Shown: one piece after another, positions 21,940 through 33,292 of the stretch
Numbering within the stretch: position 1 is the stretch's first letter
How the letters are laid out: each line of letters opens with the position of its first letter
Assembly (NCBI GenBank): GCA_007922305.1
Contig: ML677374.1
Span: 6,087,991-6,151,990 of the forward strand
DNA length: 64,000 nucleotides
Origin: Dermatemys mawii
Lineage: Eukaryota > Chordata > Testudines > Dermatemydidae
Direction of reading: 5' to 3'
Translations under genes and position numbers: made by a program
The notes under the pieces: generated by a model
The model's input: the letters and a program-made list of their open reading frames with translations, nothing else
Told to the model about the DNA's origin: nothing
Database searches by the model: none

Positions 21940-22150
21940 AAAAGAGCTCAAGGCCAGATTTTCAAGTGTTCAGTTCCCACAACTGGAGCCAGATTTTTAA
22001 AAGTAATCAACTACCTACTAGGTACCTAAATGAGGCCCAGATTCTCCAAAGTGTGGAGCACAGATTACCAGATTTTCAGAAGTGTTCACTACATTGGTTA
22101 TTGAGTTCTTTTGAAAGTCTGACCTTGATTGTTAAATTTGAAAATGTGGC
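21940..22150. mobile_element. Degraded palindromic MITE-like repeat(s)
   Basis: The words GGCCAGATTTTCAAGTGTTC, ACTACCTACTAGGTACC, CCAGATTTTCAGAAGTG and GAAAATGTGGCC mark the 'AGATTTTCAAA' palindromic family also seen at 10855, 54885 and 62805. Confidence 0.5.
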
Positions 22151-23360
22151 CTTTAATGTTACTGTATTTTTTCCTTGTCCAAAAAACAAACAAACAAAGA
22201 TGATGCCAGTAAAGGCAAGTAAAATAATGATGAAGCTATTTAGTGGGAAGTTATTTTTCCTTTATTCTGCTCTGCATCTCTGACATTTAAAAGGAAGTGC
22301 TTAAAATATGCAGTTGGTTGTTTCAGAAATTATCCTTCATGCTGACGTAGCTTGGTGAGGAAGATGAGGTTGTTAGCTGGATGTTTGCAGTCTATAATGC
22401 AAGGAACACTGACTACTTTCAAGGTTGAGGCTGAAAGTAGCTCTGTGATGCTACAGTACCCAATGCTGGGTACAGTTTAGATTATACAGAATAATTTCCT
22501 TAGGCTTTTTTATGTTGTCATCACTAACGTCTTTGGGTCTATCAGCTGATACAATTATCCGGAGCCAGGTTATCACTTGTAAATATCATTCCATTCCTAA
22601 TTACATTTTGAATCAAGCTTTTATTTATTTGTTTGTTTTAGTTTAAAAGGCACACGCTCTTTACATTTTACTCTTGACTATGGGGGACCAAAATGCAGCA
22701 TGCAAAACCTGCTCCAAAGGCTAGAAGTTTGCTGTCCAAATTGGCATATTGTAATATTCAGACGTGTTTATGGCAATCATTTTTTTTTAAAATGCCTCCA
22801 GGTTGTTTCCTTTAGTTCTGGAGTTTTTTAAGCATTGAACCTTTTCAGTATTTTCTGTTATGACCTAAAGGGACACCATACATTCCCTCATAAAGTCCCT
22901 GTGCATATTGAACATGGCTTCTTTGGGGGTGCAGATAAAATGTGCAGATCTTATTTGATCTAAGAAATGCATCATACATTTTCCAGCTGCTTTTCAAGCC
23001 CTTGCACCCTGATGCTCAGGTGGCTGTTTCTCTTCTTGCTAACCAGTTTACTAACTATAATTCCAGTTATAAATGTCCCATTGTGTGCGGTAGCAGTTCA
23101 CCAGTGGAGGCGTTGAAATATTTGAACAATTTGGGATCCTAGGAGCACTGACTGCAAATTTCCCCATTGATATAAATGGGAGTTAACACCTTTAAACTCC
23201 CTTGGAAAGGTCAGCCTATGTGTGTTTATACCTTTGCAGGATTGGGACCTTTCTTTGGGAGCAGAATGATGATCAGGCAGCAATTCAGCAGGGTTTCATG
23301 CAATGTGTCAAAGATGTTTAAGCTGGGAAAGTGGTATCCAGCTTCTCCCCTAACATTCTG
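22151..23360. other. Unassigned sequence with one MITE half
   Basis: A half-palindrome, CCCCATTGATATAAATGGG, lies at 23162-23180. Otherwise nothing recognised. Confidence 0.4.
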
Positions 23361-23530
23361 GTCCGCACACAAAGCTGCACTAGTTTAACTAAATGTGGGA
23401 TTTTAAACTGGTGCAATTTGATTTAAACCCGGTTTAGCTTGCATTGATAAATGTGCAAGTGCAAGCTAAACTCGCCTAACCATTCTTCAACCCATTGAGG
23501 AACATCCACACAAGGGTTTTTGCACACGCG
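23361..23530. mobile_element. MITE-like repeat ('ACTAGTTTAACTAAA' type)
   Basis: GTCCGCACACAAAGCTGCAC, CTAGTTTAACTAAATG, AACCCGGTTTAGCTTGC and CATCCACACAAGGGTTT are words of a sauropsid MITE with GTCCACAC ends. The last word lies in the same orientation as the first, so two truncated copies may be joined here. Confidence 0.45.
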
Positions 23531-23984
23531 AACGTGCGAATCACTACCATTTTAATGCTGAATAGAAAGGCTCTTCTCATTTGTGCTGTACGTCTAGGAA
23601 GGGGTTGTTTGTGGTGAGCGATGTGGGCCAACGACCCATCTCTGACATGGCACAGTAAATGCTGAAAGACTCTTTGTTCCCCAGTTGGAGTCCCAAGAGT
23701 AGAAGAGCAAGGAGGATGTGACTGCTCAGAATGGAGCAGTGTTGGCAGAGCTGTGTGTGGGAAGCATACATAGACTGCTCGCCTGGAACGGTGCCTGCTC
23801 TCTGTCAGTTCCTTACTTCCATGAGCACTAAGAAATACCCTGAATCTCTCTCTATAAAGGGACATTTTATTTAGGATGTATATATTGTATCTCACAACTG
23901 TACACTATTATGCACCGGTTTATTATGCCAGAGCTATTTGGTGTCTATTGGCAGTGTTTAAGACTATGCGATCCCCTAGTCTCG

Positions 23985-24785
23985 GGAACTGGCATGTATT
24001 ATAGGGATATTTGCTCAGAAAGGACCGGCAGGGTAAAATGGGTGGAGGTATTGCCGTATATATTAAAAATGTATACACATGGAGTGAGATCGAGATGGAA
24101 ATAGGAGACAGACTAGTTGAAAGTCTCTGGGTAAGGATAAAAGGGGTAAAAACAAGGGAGATGTCATGGTAAGGGTCTACTACAGATCACCTAACCAGGA
24201 AGAAGAGGTGGATGAGATTTTTTTTAAACAGCTAACAAAATTATCAAAAGTACAGGACTTGGTGGTGATGGGGGACTTCAACTACCCAGACATCTGTTGG
24301 GAAAATAACACAGCAGGGCTCAGATTATCCCATATGTTCTTGGGATGTATTGGAGACAGTTTTTTATTTGAGTAGGTGGAGACAGCTACCAGTGGAGAGG
24401 CTGTTCTAGATTCGATTTTGACAAATAGGGAGGAACTGGTTGAGAATTTGAAAGTGGAAGGTAGGTTGGGTGAAAGTGATCATGAAATGATAAGAGTTCA
24501 TGATTCTACGGAATGGTAGGAGGGAGAATAGTAAAACAAAGACAGTGGATTTCAAGAAGGCAGACTTTAGCAAACTCAGGGAGTTGGTAGGTAAAATCCC
24601 ATGGGAAGCAAGTCTAGGGGGAAAAACAAAAGAAGACAGTTAATTAGCAGTTGTTCAAAGAGGATTATTAAGGGCACTAGGGGAAACTATCCCACTGCGT
24701 AGGCAAGATAGGAAGTATGGCAAGAGACCACCCTGACTTAGCCAGGAGATCTTCAGTGATCTAAAAATAAAAAAAGAGAGTCATA
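23985..24785 (+). pseudogene. CR1 LINE ORF2 fragment, endonuclease domain and linker
   Basis: CR1 ORF2 encodes an apurinic-type endonuclease and a reverse transcriptase used in retrotransposition. The + frame from 24166 reads [19 protein letters not shown], then [20 protein letters not shown], which is the conserved GVYYRPP...MGDFNHPDICW part of the endonuclease. Upstream DNA encodes MGGGIAVYIK and ESLWVRIKG in the same frame as the family, with a broken join between them and the YYR part. Downstream DNA still resembles CR1 (AGTGATCATGAAATGATAAG; AAGTATGGCAAGAGACCACC). An in-frame TAG at 24373 and several indels show that it is dead. The reverse-transcriptase part is missing and sequence turns unrelated after about 24785. 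Confidence 0.9.
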
Positions 24786-25724
24786 CTTAAGACATCTCAT
24801 TGCAAACTCTCTAATTTCCCACTTAGATATCTAGCTATTAGATCTTTACCATACTGCAGTGTTTCTGAAGGGGTTCTCAGAAATTTCTAAGGAAACATTC
24901 CTTGATAAAAGCCAAAACCCAGCAACAACTATAACAACAAAACCCCCTTTCTTCAGGATTATAACTTCATAATTTAAAATGACAGTTCTTTACTGCACGA
25001 TACTGTGCTACTTTTCAAATTAGGAATAATTTAATTATTTGAGAAAAAAAATTCTTTAATTGTAGCACAGTTGAGGAGGTAACTGTGAATGTGTAGTGGA
25101 CACACAACTCAAGTTCAGGCTGTACACTGAATAGTGAGTAGTGTATTGAACATCATTTATGTAATGTAGTGGTTTTGGCTTATTATCTTGTCAGTGTCAC
25201 ACATCTGGGTAGAGCATCTACTTCTACATTTTGGACCCCAGCCTATCCTCCTGTACCCTCAGAATTCCTAGTGGGTGTGCTGGGGAAGCAGGATCGGGCC
25301 CAGCGTTAGCACTTCATTGTATTTCAGTGTGATCTATGGTGTCCATCAGCATCATAGCCGTCATACAAAAAGCTTCCTTACACCTTTTTAAAGAACTCCA
25401 TTTACTGCTACAATGAGCACAGTCTGCTCTGCGGGAAAAAAAAATGGAGAGAAGTGGGGAGCCTTTTTATTTATATAGACAGCTAGAGAGGACAGCCTCA
25501 AAAGATATGTCATTTACCCTGCGGACAGGATCTGCCTTTCCAGATTGTTTTTTTTTCCTCTTTAAATAATCTCCTTTGGATCTTTGAATTTCTCTGTTTG
25601 GCCCCGTAGTTTAAAACCAGAGACAAGCTGCCCTTCCCCTTGCCCCATATAGCTTTAGACCTCCACTGACTAAACCTTTTCAAATGGGTGAACAGTTCAA
25701 CTTCTGAGGCTAAACGGGCAGGGT
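24786..25724. other. Unassigned AT-rich sequence, no gene seen
   Basis: No named repeat and no protein-like frame. Confidence 0.45.
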
Positions 25725-25800
25725 CATATTCATTGCTGATGTAACCCTATTGATATCAGTGGGATAATACAAGGGGCGAATCAGAGAATCTGGCCTACAA
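25725..25800. mobile_element. MITE-like half-palindrome
   Basis: GATGTAACCCTATTGATATC and GAATCAGAGAATCTGGCC correspond to the middle and right end of the 605-702 family. Confidence 0.4.
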
Positions 25801-26879
25801 GTTCCCCCCACCCCACCCGAATAACTAGGCTGCTTTACTTACAGAAAATAATTAAAAATAATCTTTTAAGAACCATCCTCTTTCCCTTTCCATGTGTTTT
25901 TATACTCGGAAACATTACTGGGTGTAATAATAAAAATAATGAGCCACTCTCAATAAATTGTCAGATCCTTAGTTTGTTGATGTGCATTTCACAGGAGCCT
26001 TCAGACACACACAGTTATAAACCGCTCAGAGATTTTCCTAAAGCTTCTCCCGAGTAACCAGTGGGTGTGTTTCTGAGAAAAATGTACATGTAAAAATACA
26101 TCTTTGTTTCCTGCATACATTTTATTTTCTATCCTTGGTTTGAGGCCTATTGAAGTACATGTGAACTTTGCCATTGACACAACAGGAGTAGGACTGACCC
26201 TTCAGTACTTTTTGTTTTCATTTCAATGATTTTTTTAAAGAAATATCATACAGGCAGGTATAAATAATGTAGTCAGAGATCACAGCTAATGTTCTGTTCT
26301 TCCTTTGTCTTACATGAATTCCCTTACTACAAAAATAAAGGTGTACAAAATCAGGAGGAAAAAACAGAATTAGAATTATATTTTCATTCACCACGCCCCT
26401 TATTGGCTAAGGTGTGCTTGGTGTTGCTCAATAGTTTCTTAATAAGTAAGTGAAGAGATTAACCCTAAGGAAGAAGCTGCCTTCAGCAACCTACGTAAAC
26501 AATAAAGATACTATGCATTATTTTCTTTTCTGTTTTTTTCTCTAGTCCCCTCTGACTAGTTTAGAGCACTTGCGTAACTTTGCTTAGGCCCAATCTGGGA
26601 GAATGTTAGAACTTTGATACAGGGACAAATCCTCATCTGGTATAAATTGTCGTAGCTGGATTGATTTCCTTGTCGAAGTAGAAACAATTTTAATCCTTTG
26701 TCTTATTATACACCTCTCAGATAGAAAGACATCAAATGCATATAACATTTTCCCTCAGCACTTCACTGCTAGATGTTTGTGACTTCATTAGTTCACATGG
26801 GTAAACAATACATCACTCACCATTTCTTAATACATTTCTATTTCAGAACTCATTCCCATCTAAAATTATTTTATTACAC
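25801..26879. other. Unassigned AT-rich, repeat-poor sequence
   Basis: A GGTATAAATTGTCGTAGC MITE-like scrap lies near 26639. Otherwise nothing named; could be part of the repeat-poor regulatory-looking region that follows. Confidence 0.4.
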
Positions 26880-27370
26880 TAAATATAACTTTAGGAAATA
26901 TGAAAATTAATTAATATTTCACTAGTATTCAAGCACAACTGAAAGTCTCTGAGATTTTGTTTAATTATTATTTACCTATATATAAAACACTGGTATGTTT
27001 CTCTCTTTCTCTCTTTTAATCTTTAATATCATTTTCACCTGCAGCCAGATATTTAGCTGTATAATTTCTTTCTGACCTAATGGCACTTGCTTTTACTCAG
27101 TATTTAAGCTGAACAAGACAGAGGTAAGTAGCAAATAAACAGTGGTTCCTATTTACCCTGCCAATTTCATTTGATAGCGAGAGGCGTATTGAAATTAACT
27201 CTGCTGTTGTCTAATGCTGTGGAATGTTTACAGAGTGAGAGAGGAGATAGATTGTAGCAGCCAATTACTGCCACACAGCCTCTGATTACTGCCCACTCAA
27301 GAACGGCAGCCATTTGTGTTGATGAATTTCAGATTACGTTTGGCATTGCTTACCTCCTGTCAGACACGTT
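26880..27370. promoter_or_regulatory. Candidate conserved non-coding element
   Basis: The block lacks recognisable repeats. It is rich in TAATTA/ATTA cores and contains complex, non-repetitive words such as CAGCCAATTACTGCC and CAGATTACGTTTGGC. It also contains the exon-like segment at 27101. Its appearance resembles deeply conserved enhancers, but this is inference only. Confidence 0.3.
27101..27123 (+). other. Possible 23-nt micro-exon
   Basis: The acceptor-like sequence TTGCTTTTACTCAG ends at 27100. The 23 bases that follow end in CAGAG and are followed by GTAAGT at 27124-27129, a perfect donor hexamer. The segment is not a multiple of three and no partner exons are recognised, so a non-coding transcript or chance are both possible. 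Confidence 0.2.
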
Positions 27371-28479
27371 TAGTGTAAGAAAGAAAAAATAGAAAGGCCA
27401 GTCGTTTACGTTTTTATTATACAAGCCCTTCTTCTCACCCGTTTTTAGTTTGCTCAACATTTGTGTACTGCTAGTTACTTCCAAAGTCAGTGCTTGAGAT
27501 GCATCCTAATATATTTTATATATATTACAGAGAGGAAAAAACCCCAAATCTTGTTGAATCCGTGAAAGGAAAATTACCAGTAAGGCCAATCGATCCGTTC
27601 TAGCAAAGAAAGTCTAAATGCCATAAATGTGGTAAGTTAGAAACCACTACAGGCTTGCTGCAAAACATTAAGAAACGTATGATGGATATATATAAGGGAC
27701 CCAATCCTGTCTCCATTATCAGAAGTGGCAGAACTCATTGAAATCACTACAAGCAGAAAAATTTCTTTAATTATGGCAGGGCTGAAATCAAATAGCCATT
27801 TTGCGTGGCTTAGGTGGATGGATGTCTCGTTCACAAATGTTATGGTCTCTGTATTGTTACTCTTTTTTAAAAAATTAATACTATTTCTAAAATTCTAATG
27901 CTACAGTAAGAAGTATAAGCAATCCTGTTGGAAAATGGTCAGTGGCTCATGTACATATTAACAAACTGTTTTAAAACTTAACAATAACCAGTAACGTATG
28001 GTCTGTATTAAAATGAATGTAAATTATCCTCATAAACTTTTCTGATTATTGCTGTTCCCTTCTCTTCTCTTTGTGTATCTTTGAGAGCCCACTGTAAATT
28101 GTGGCTCGCCAGAGTTATCCAGTATCTTAGTGAACTAGCATTAATAAGAGAAGCCAAGTCAAAATGCTATGGACCTTTTGAACAAGCTAGTAAAGCTGCC
28201 TTGATATGTTTTGCTTATTTTTTGTTATGGTAAAATAGGTGCAAACATTATTTCATTTTGTTTTGTTAAAAAGAAGCTAGAATACATTCTTTGGAAAATG
28301 TATTTTCTAATGTCTGTTGGATTAAAAGAAGATTTTTCAGGGCAAGTTTCACTGTCAATTGCTGGGCATTGGTGTTTTTGTCTAGTCATCTTTTTATGAA
28401 ACAATTGCACTAAACTATCCATCACATATTTTTAATATTTCCAAGAAAAGTCATGCTGTAGTTTTTCTTGCTCTAATAC
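27371..28479. other. Unassigned AT-rich sequence
   Basis: No repeat family or gene recognised. Paired short open frames at 28211-28425 on both strands reflect low stop density by chance. Confidence 0.4.
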
Positions 28480-29089
28480 TGTAGCCAAAAATTAAATTAG
28501 AAATTCAGCAGAAATCCTTTCAGAAATGCGGAAGCACAGAAGACAAACATACAGAGGCATGTGCTTCTGATTTATAATCTGCAGCGTATTTTTATAGTGA
28601 TTACTTATTTTCAGTAAATTGACTATACTTTAAGGGAAAGCTGAACTTTCAGCCAATATATAGGTAAAATAATATTAAATTCTCATATTAAATATTATTA
28701 TTAACTTATTTGTTTTTATTGGGCTAACAGTAAACATAATGGGCTGTTTGGGGGGCTTTTAAATTATTTCAATGAATATTCATAATATGAAGGACTTTTA
28801 AAGTAAATAAAAGCAAGAAGTGATCTCACAGTGATTGGAAATCTTGACAAGTAATTATCTGCTTTTAAGGTTATAGTGATCGAAATGAAACACACTTGCA
28901 TTGCAAACATTTATTTTTGTTGTTGCACAACATATTATTATTCCACTCTGTAAATTATTTTTTTTTAAAGCCTGTAAAAGTGAATGCAGCAGTTTTGGGC
29001 AGTCGTTTGTTAACCAAGTACTATTTGTGTTCAAGGTAACATGGAATACATAAAGGGAATATATAGAACTTGTTTCTGCCACCCTTTAT
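28480..29089. other. Repeat-poor, very AT-rich block
   Basis: Long ATTATTAT and AATATTAAAT stretches, with no named repeat. It may be regulatory or simply neutral AT-rich DNA. Confidence 0.35.
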
Positions 29090-29091
29090 CG

Positions 29092-29170
29092 TGTTGAGTA
29101 GCACCTTGCTATGCACATAGTCCCACTGATTTCAAAGGGACTACTTACATAGTAAGATGCTACTTGTTGT
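29092..29170. mobile_element. Compact palindromic MITE-like repeat
   Basis: The left arm GTAGCACCTTGCTATGCACA and the right arm TTACATAGTAAGATGCTAC are inverted copies, meeting at CCCACTGATTTCAAAGGG. This matches a known sauropsid short palindrome. Confidence 0.75.
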
Positions 29171-29310
29171 GAGTGTATTTGGCAGAATTGGGCCGTACTT
29201 AATATAAACCTTGGTTTCATTAGATGGAACTGCTGTGTAATGTGACAGGTGTCTAATGGGCCATTTTCTCATCTCTGTTACAATAGTTGTAAAAGCAGAA
29301 TTACTTTGAT

Positions 29311-29420
29311 TGCAAGCTCTCTGAGCCAGTGACCATCGTTTTTATTCAAATTGTCCTGGTCCATGACTGGGGCTTCCAGGAGCTATGGTAATATGAATAA
29401 TAACAATTAATACTAAATAC
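29311..29420 (+). mobile_element. SINE tail (sense)
   Basis: TTGCAAGCTCTCTGAGCC, then GTCCTGGTCCATGACTGGGG, CTTCCAGGAGCTATGGTAAT and a terminal AATAATAAC. This is the 3' tail of the amniote SINE whose reverse is at 3770. A short internal part (the TGTTTGTACAGC word) is missing. Confidence 0.65.
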
Positions 29421-29518
29421 TAACTCTATAGAAATCAGTGGTGTTACTCTGCATTGCCACGTGTAAGGGGGATCAGAATCTTGCCCAGTATTTGTATACG
29501 TGGTGTGTGCATAATACT

Positions 29519-29624
29519 CTGGGCCAAATTCTGCTCTGTTTTGCATCAGTGTCAGTGTAGGTAACTCAGCTGACCTCAGGGGACTTACACTGATGTAACT
29601 GAGAGCAGAATTGGGCTCTGTGTA
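29519..29624. mobile_element. Palindromic MITE-like repeat
   Basis: The left end CTGGGCCAAATTCTGCTCTG and the right end GAGAGCAGAATTGGGCTCTG are inverted copies. GCATCAGTGTCAGTGTAGG pairs with GGACTTACACTGATGTAAC. Arms of about 40 bases flank GCTGACCTCAGG. Confidence 0.8.
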
Positions 29625-30689
29625 TATTGTAGGATAATAAGGTTTGAAGTCTGATGTATTTGAAAACTCCAGAATTTTTTTTTAACATGCACCATCTCCT
29701 CTCCCCTCTACCCCACCCCGCCGTACCATTCTTATGTGATAAAATAACTCCAGTGAGTGGTTTTTGCACTTCCTCGGTATTTAGGGAATCAGTTAAGTGA
29801 GACATTTTGTAAGAACAAAGTGGAGACCTGGGTAACCATTTGCTGAGAGATTGTAAAAGATATGGAAGGAATGAATGAACTCCTTTGTCCTATGTGTATA
29901 TTTTTAGCTGCTACAGGAAGTTCTATGTTATAAAACTCTTGATACAGACAATAGGATTGGATGCCATAAAGGAAAGTGTGACTTGTGAATTAAGAGGTTT
30001 AGTCACTTGTAGAATGAGGGTTTAAAGTGTCTTTATTTTATAGCTAGTTTCTGCCATCTAAGTGATGTTGCCTGTATTGGTTGTATTTATAACTTAATAG
30101 CTATTCTCAATTTTATTATTCTTTTTATGATTCTTGTGGCTTTATGGTACTTCATAATTTTTTTCTCAGATTCATTAAATTAAGTTGAGGGTGGAGCTAA
30201 TTACAACAGCAGGTATCAGATTCCCACTGCTGCAGAGTAGTAAGTATTCCCCTTTCAAAATAATCGGATAGGAAAGAACTGCACATTCCTGCTCCAGTTC
30301 TGGCGAACAAGGCAAGAATCTTAAACCATATGGAAGAAGAAACTGACACCATAAAGTTACGGTTGATAATACTGAACTAATATCTAAATGCTTTCTGTCA
30401 GAAATCATCCATGGCCAGGCCTGGATCAAGAGGCATGAGTTAATTACTATACAGCGACGCTTCCAGGGAAGAATGTAGACTTTGTATGTGAACAAACAGT
30501 TGTTATCTTCTGTGGCAAGAACACATGGCAGTTCTTATGGGTTTATTTACTATTTTGTTTGGCAAACCTTTACAACATAAGCACACTTAGAAAAACCGTG
30601 GTATGGTATATTTCCCATGAGTCCTGGCATAGAAGCAGAAGCAGAGCCTAATACAATATTATACAATTAGAGCCAGCATCTATTATAAT
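29625..30689. other. Unassigned sequence, no gene seen
   Basis: No named repeat. The antisense open frame at 30175-30495 (106 codons) has no motif. Confidence 0.4.
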
Positions 30690-30780
30690 CATTATTATTG
30701 TACTGTGGTAATGACTAGAAGCCTCAGTTATGGACCAGGATCCCGTTGTTCTAGGAGCTATACAAACTGTGGTCAACAGT
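30690..30780 (-). mobile_element. SINE tail (antisense)
   Basis: GGTAATGACTAGAAGCCTCA, TTATGGACCAGGATCCCG and TTCTAGGAGCTATACAAAC are the reversed tail words of the same SINE as 29311-29420. Confidence 0.55.
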
Positions 30781-31329
30781 TAATTTCCAATAACTAGGGA
30801 ATCTATGTGATATGTGCACTACCAAGGAAGTTAGGGAAAGTTATCTCATTAAGCAAAGCATGGCTGATTTGAGAGAGAGAGACTAAATAAAGGCCAGGAC
30901 CAGTCCTATGTAGGAGATCCCCGGGGTAAAATACAGTTACTCCACAATAATGTGGCTGCAGTGGGGCCACGAGGCAAACCCAAGCAACTGCTGAGCTGCA
31001 GTTTTGGAAGGATGAAGGAAAGCAGGAAGGCTGCTGCTTCCTGGAGCCCTATTCCCATGACAAATTCCATCCTCCCAATCGGGGTTTCACTTATTGGGGT
31101 GGTATTCTGCCCAAGATAGTGATGACAGAAGGAAGATAACATCCTGCAGCTTGAGAGGGGTTTGTAACGATTCTATACCCAGCACAACTGTGTAGAATGG
31201 TGATTGGAACTGGAAAAAGATGACCAGATTCCAGGAGGGATCTAGATGGTGAGGAAGCCGAGGCTTAGCCTGGGACTGCCAGGGATAACCAGCACAGAGT
31301 CAGCATATAGTTCTGGCCTCTCAGCTTGG
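30781..31329. other. Unassigned sequence
   Basis: Nothing recognised. Confidence 0.4.
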
Positions 31330-31440
31330 CCGATATTATTATTTGTAATACAGTAGTGCCTGTAAACTCCATTGTGTTAGATGCTATGCAAACACAGAAC
31401 AAAAAGACAGTTCCTGACCAGGAGTGCTTAAAATCTAAGC
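31330..31440 (-). mobile_element. SINE tail (antisense)
   Basis: An ATTATTATTTGTAATACAG start, CCATTGTGTTAGATGC, AAACACAGAACAAAAAGACA and CTTAAAATCTAAG match the reversed SINE tail seen at 3770-3888. Confidence 0.65.
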
Positions 31441-32579
31441 ATAAGACAAGGATCGTTTGGATCTAGACAGATGAAGGGGGAAGAACAAGGAAACAATGAG
31501 ACATTAATGCCTCGTCCCTCCCAGTTCTGCCTGCTTGCCATATCATTTAGTGCTAATGAAACCAGCTATGTCCTTCAATGTTCTTGAGCCCCCAATTCAA
31601 ACTGGTGGAAGAGGGGAATTGCTCCTGTGATTTGTATACTTCCTGACCCACATTTGTTGTCAGGGTTTGACCTACTGGTCTGTAGTGAGGATAGAGTGAT
31701 TTTTGCCATGTAAGCAATTATGACAGTTATTTTTCTTTGGACTCGTGGGGCAAAAAAGTCCCGTATTTTATAATAAAATATATTGTATAGCCTTCATATC
31801 TGGTATTCACAAAACTCTCTAGAATTTCCTTGATTTATGCATTAATCTGCTGTCTGGAGCATCTGTCTATGCCGCTGCATACTGCTTTGTTTATTTTAAC
31901 TTTTCCAGCCCTGGCAGTTACCACATACCAAGGAACATGTTTTTATGTTTTGAGACCATTAAATGATTGGTTTAACTACAGAATAATGTGCTTGTGTAGA
32001 AGTGCATTTTAGATCCTTATCTTTCTCTGAGTGAATGTATTGTTCATGAAAGGGAGTGGGATTGACAGTACTGGAGATTGAAGTCCTCTGTGCACAGTTA
32101 GAACAGGCTTCCATTCCACTTCTCCCTTACCAACATGCCTTTAAACCTGGTCCAGAAGAAGTTCTTCCAGAGGTGGAAGGCTAATTCAGTCTGTCTCCGT
32201 CTGTACAGAGATGTTGTTCAGTAAGGTAAGTAAGCATGTGTAACTTTAGACAAGAACTGTGCTATTGCAGTCTACTCACTTCTACGGCTCACAAGTTTAA
32301 AGTGATGCACGTCCTTAAGGACCTTGCTGAATCAGTGTCCTTTGTACTTCTGGGAAGCTACCAGATAATGGTGCTGTTTGTGTGTGTATGTTTAGTGTGT
32401 GTGTGAGAGAGAACATATTAACCTTATCTAAACTGATCCCTGGCATATAGCTACTGTCCCATGATTAAGGTCCTGTGAAATGTTTGCAAGGAGAAAATAC
32501 TCAAACACCACTTTCCAGGTTTGACATTTCATGATGAGCTTCGTTCTAAACTCACCAAGACGCTGAGTTTAGGAAACCA
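31441..32579. other. Unassigned sequence, no gene seen
   Basis: No repeat named. GGTAAGTAAG at 32225-32234 is a donor-like word without a supported exon. Confidence 0.4.
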
Positions 32580-32621
32580 AGGGCCTGATTCAAAGTCCAT
32601 TGAAGTCAATGGAAAGAGTCT
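32580..32621. mobile_element. MITE-like half-palindrome abutting a CR1 piece
   Basis: AGGGCCTGATTCAAAGTCC leads into the perfect palindrome TCCATTGAAGTCAATGGA. The second arm is missing where CR1 sequence begins. Confidence 0.5.
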
Positions 32622-33085
32622 TATGGAAAGGAACCATTAGGAAGGAGGTAGAAAATAAGACAGAAAACATCATAATGCCACTAGATAAATCCATGGTACA
32701 CTCGCAGCTTGAATACCATGTGCAGTTCTGTTTCCCCCATCTCAAAAAATATTGGAATTGGGAAAAGGACAAAAGGCAGCAACAAAAATGATTGGGGTAT
32801 AGAACAGCTTCCATACAAAGAAAGATTGAAAAGACGGGGATAGTTCAGTTTAGAAAAAAGTCAGCAAAGAGTGGGTTATGATAGAGGTCCATAAAATCAT
32901 GAATGGTGTGGAAAAAGTGAATAAGGAAGAGTTGTTTACCCTTTAACGTAATGTAAAAACCACGTGTGACTCAATGAAATTAATAGGCAGCAGGTTTAAA
33001 ATAAACAAAAGGAAATACTTCATACATTCAGTCAACCTGTGGAACTCATTGCCAGGGAAGTTGTGAAGGCCAAAAGTATAATGAG
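32622..33085 (+). pseudogene. CR1 LINE ORF2 fragment, C-terminal part
   Basis: The + strand DNA matches turtle CR1 near the end of the reverse-transcriptase ORF. The frame at 32600-32791 includes ENKTENIIMPLDKSMVHSQL and EYHVQFCFPHLKK, corresponding to the VRPHLEYCVQFWSPHLKKD-like segment. Further on the DNA reads GGAACAGCTTCCATACAAAG-like and AAATTAATAGGCAGCAGG, where the family encodes the ERL and N-rich C-terminal parts. Frameshifts and stops break it into short frames. It ends at GTTGTGAAGGCCAAAAG, before the family's 3' end. Confidence 0.88.
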
Positions 33086-33204
33086 GCTGATTTGTGATTT
33101 CATATGACTGTGAGAAGAAATGAGCCCCAAGCTATAACCTGACTACAGAACCACCCCAAGCCACCAAACTCTTCAGAGTGGACCTCTTTCTGTAAGGGGC
33201 CCAA

Positions 33205-33292
33205 ACTGAAATTCCCTGTACAAAACTTTGACAAAGTTCAGATTTTGATCCAGACCCAAATTTGAATTTTGTGGCCTGGGCCCATCTATCCT
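33205..33292. repeat. Diverged interspersed repeat ('GATCCAGACCCAAATTT' type)
   Basis: AAAGTTCAGATTTTGATCC, AGACCCAAATTTGAATTTTG and GGCCTGGGCCCATCTAT resemble 20260-20400. The family is unnamed by me. Confidence 0.45.

Noticed and set aside
23476..23895. 139-codon minus-strand open frame
   Set aside because: No recognisable motif, and it starts inside a MITE-like region. Frames of this size are expected by chance in 64 kb.
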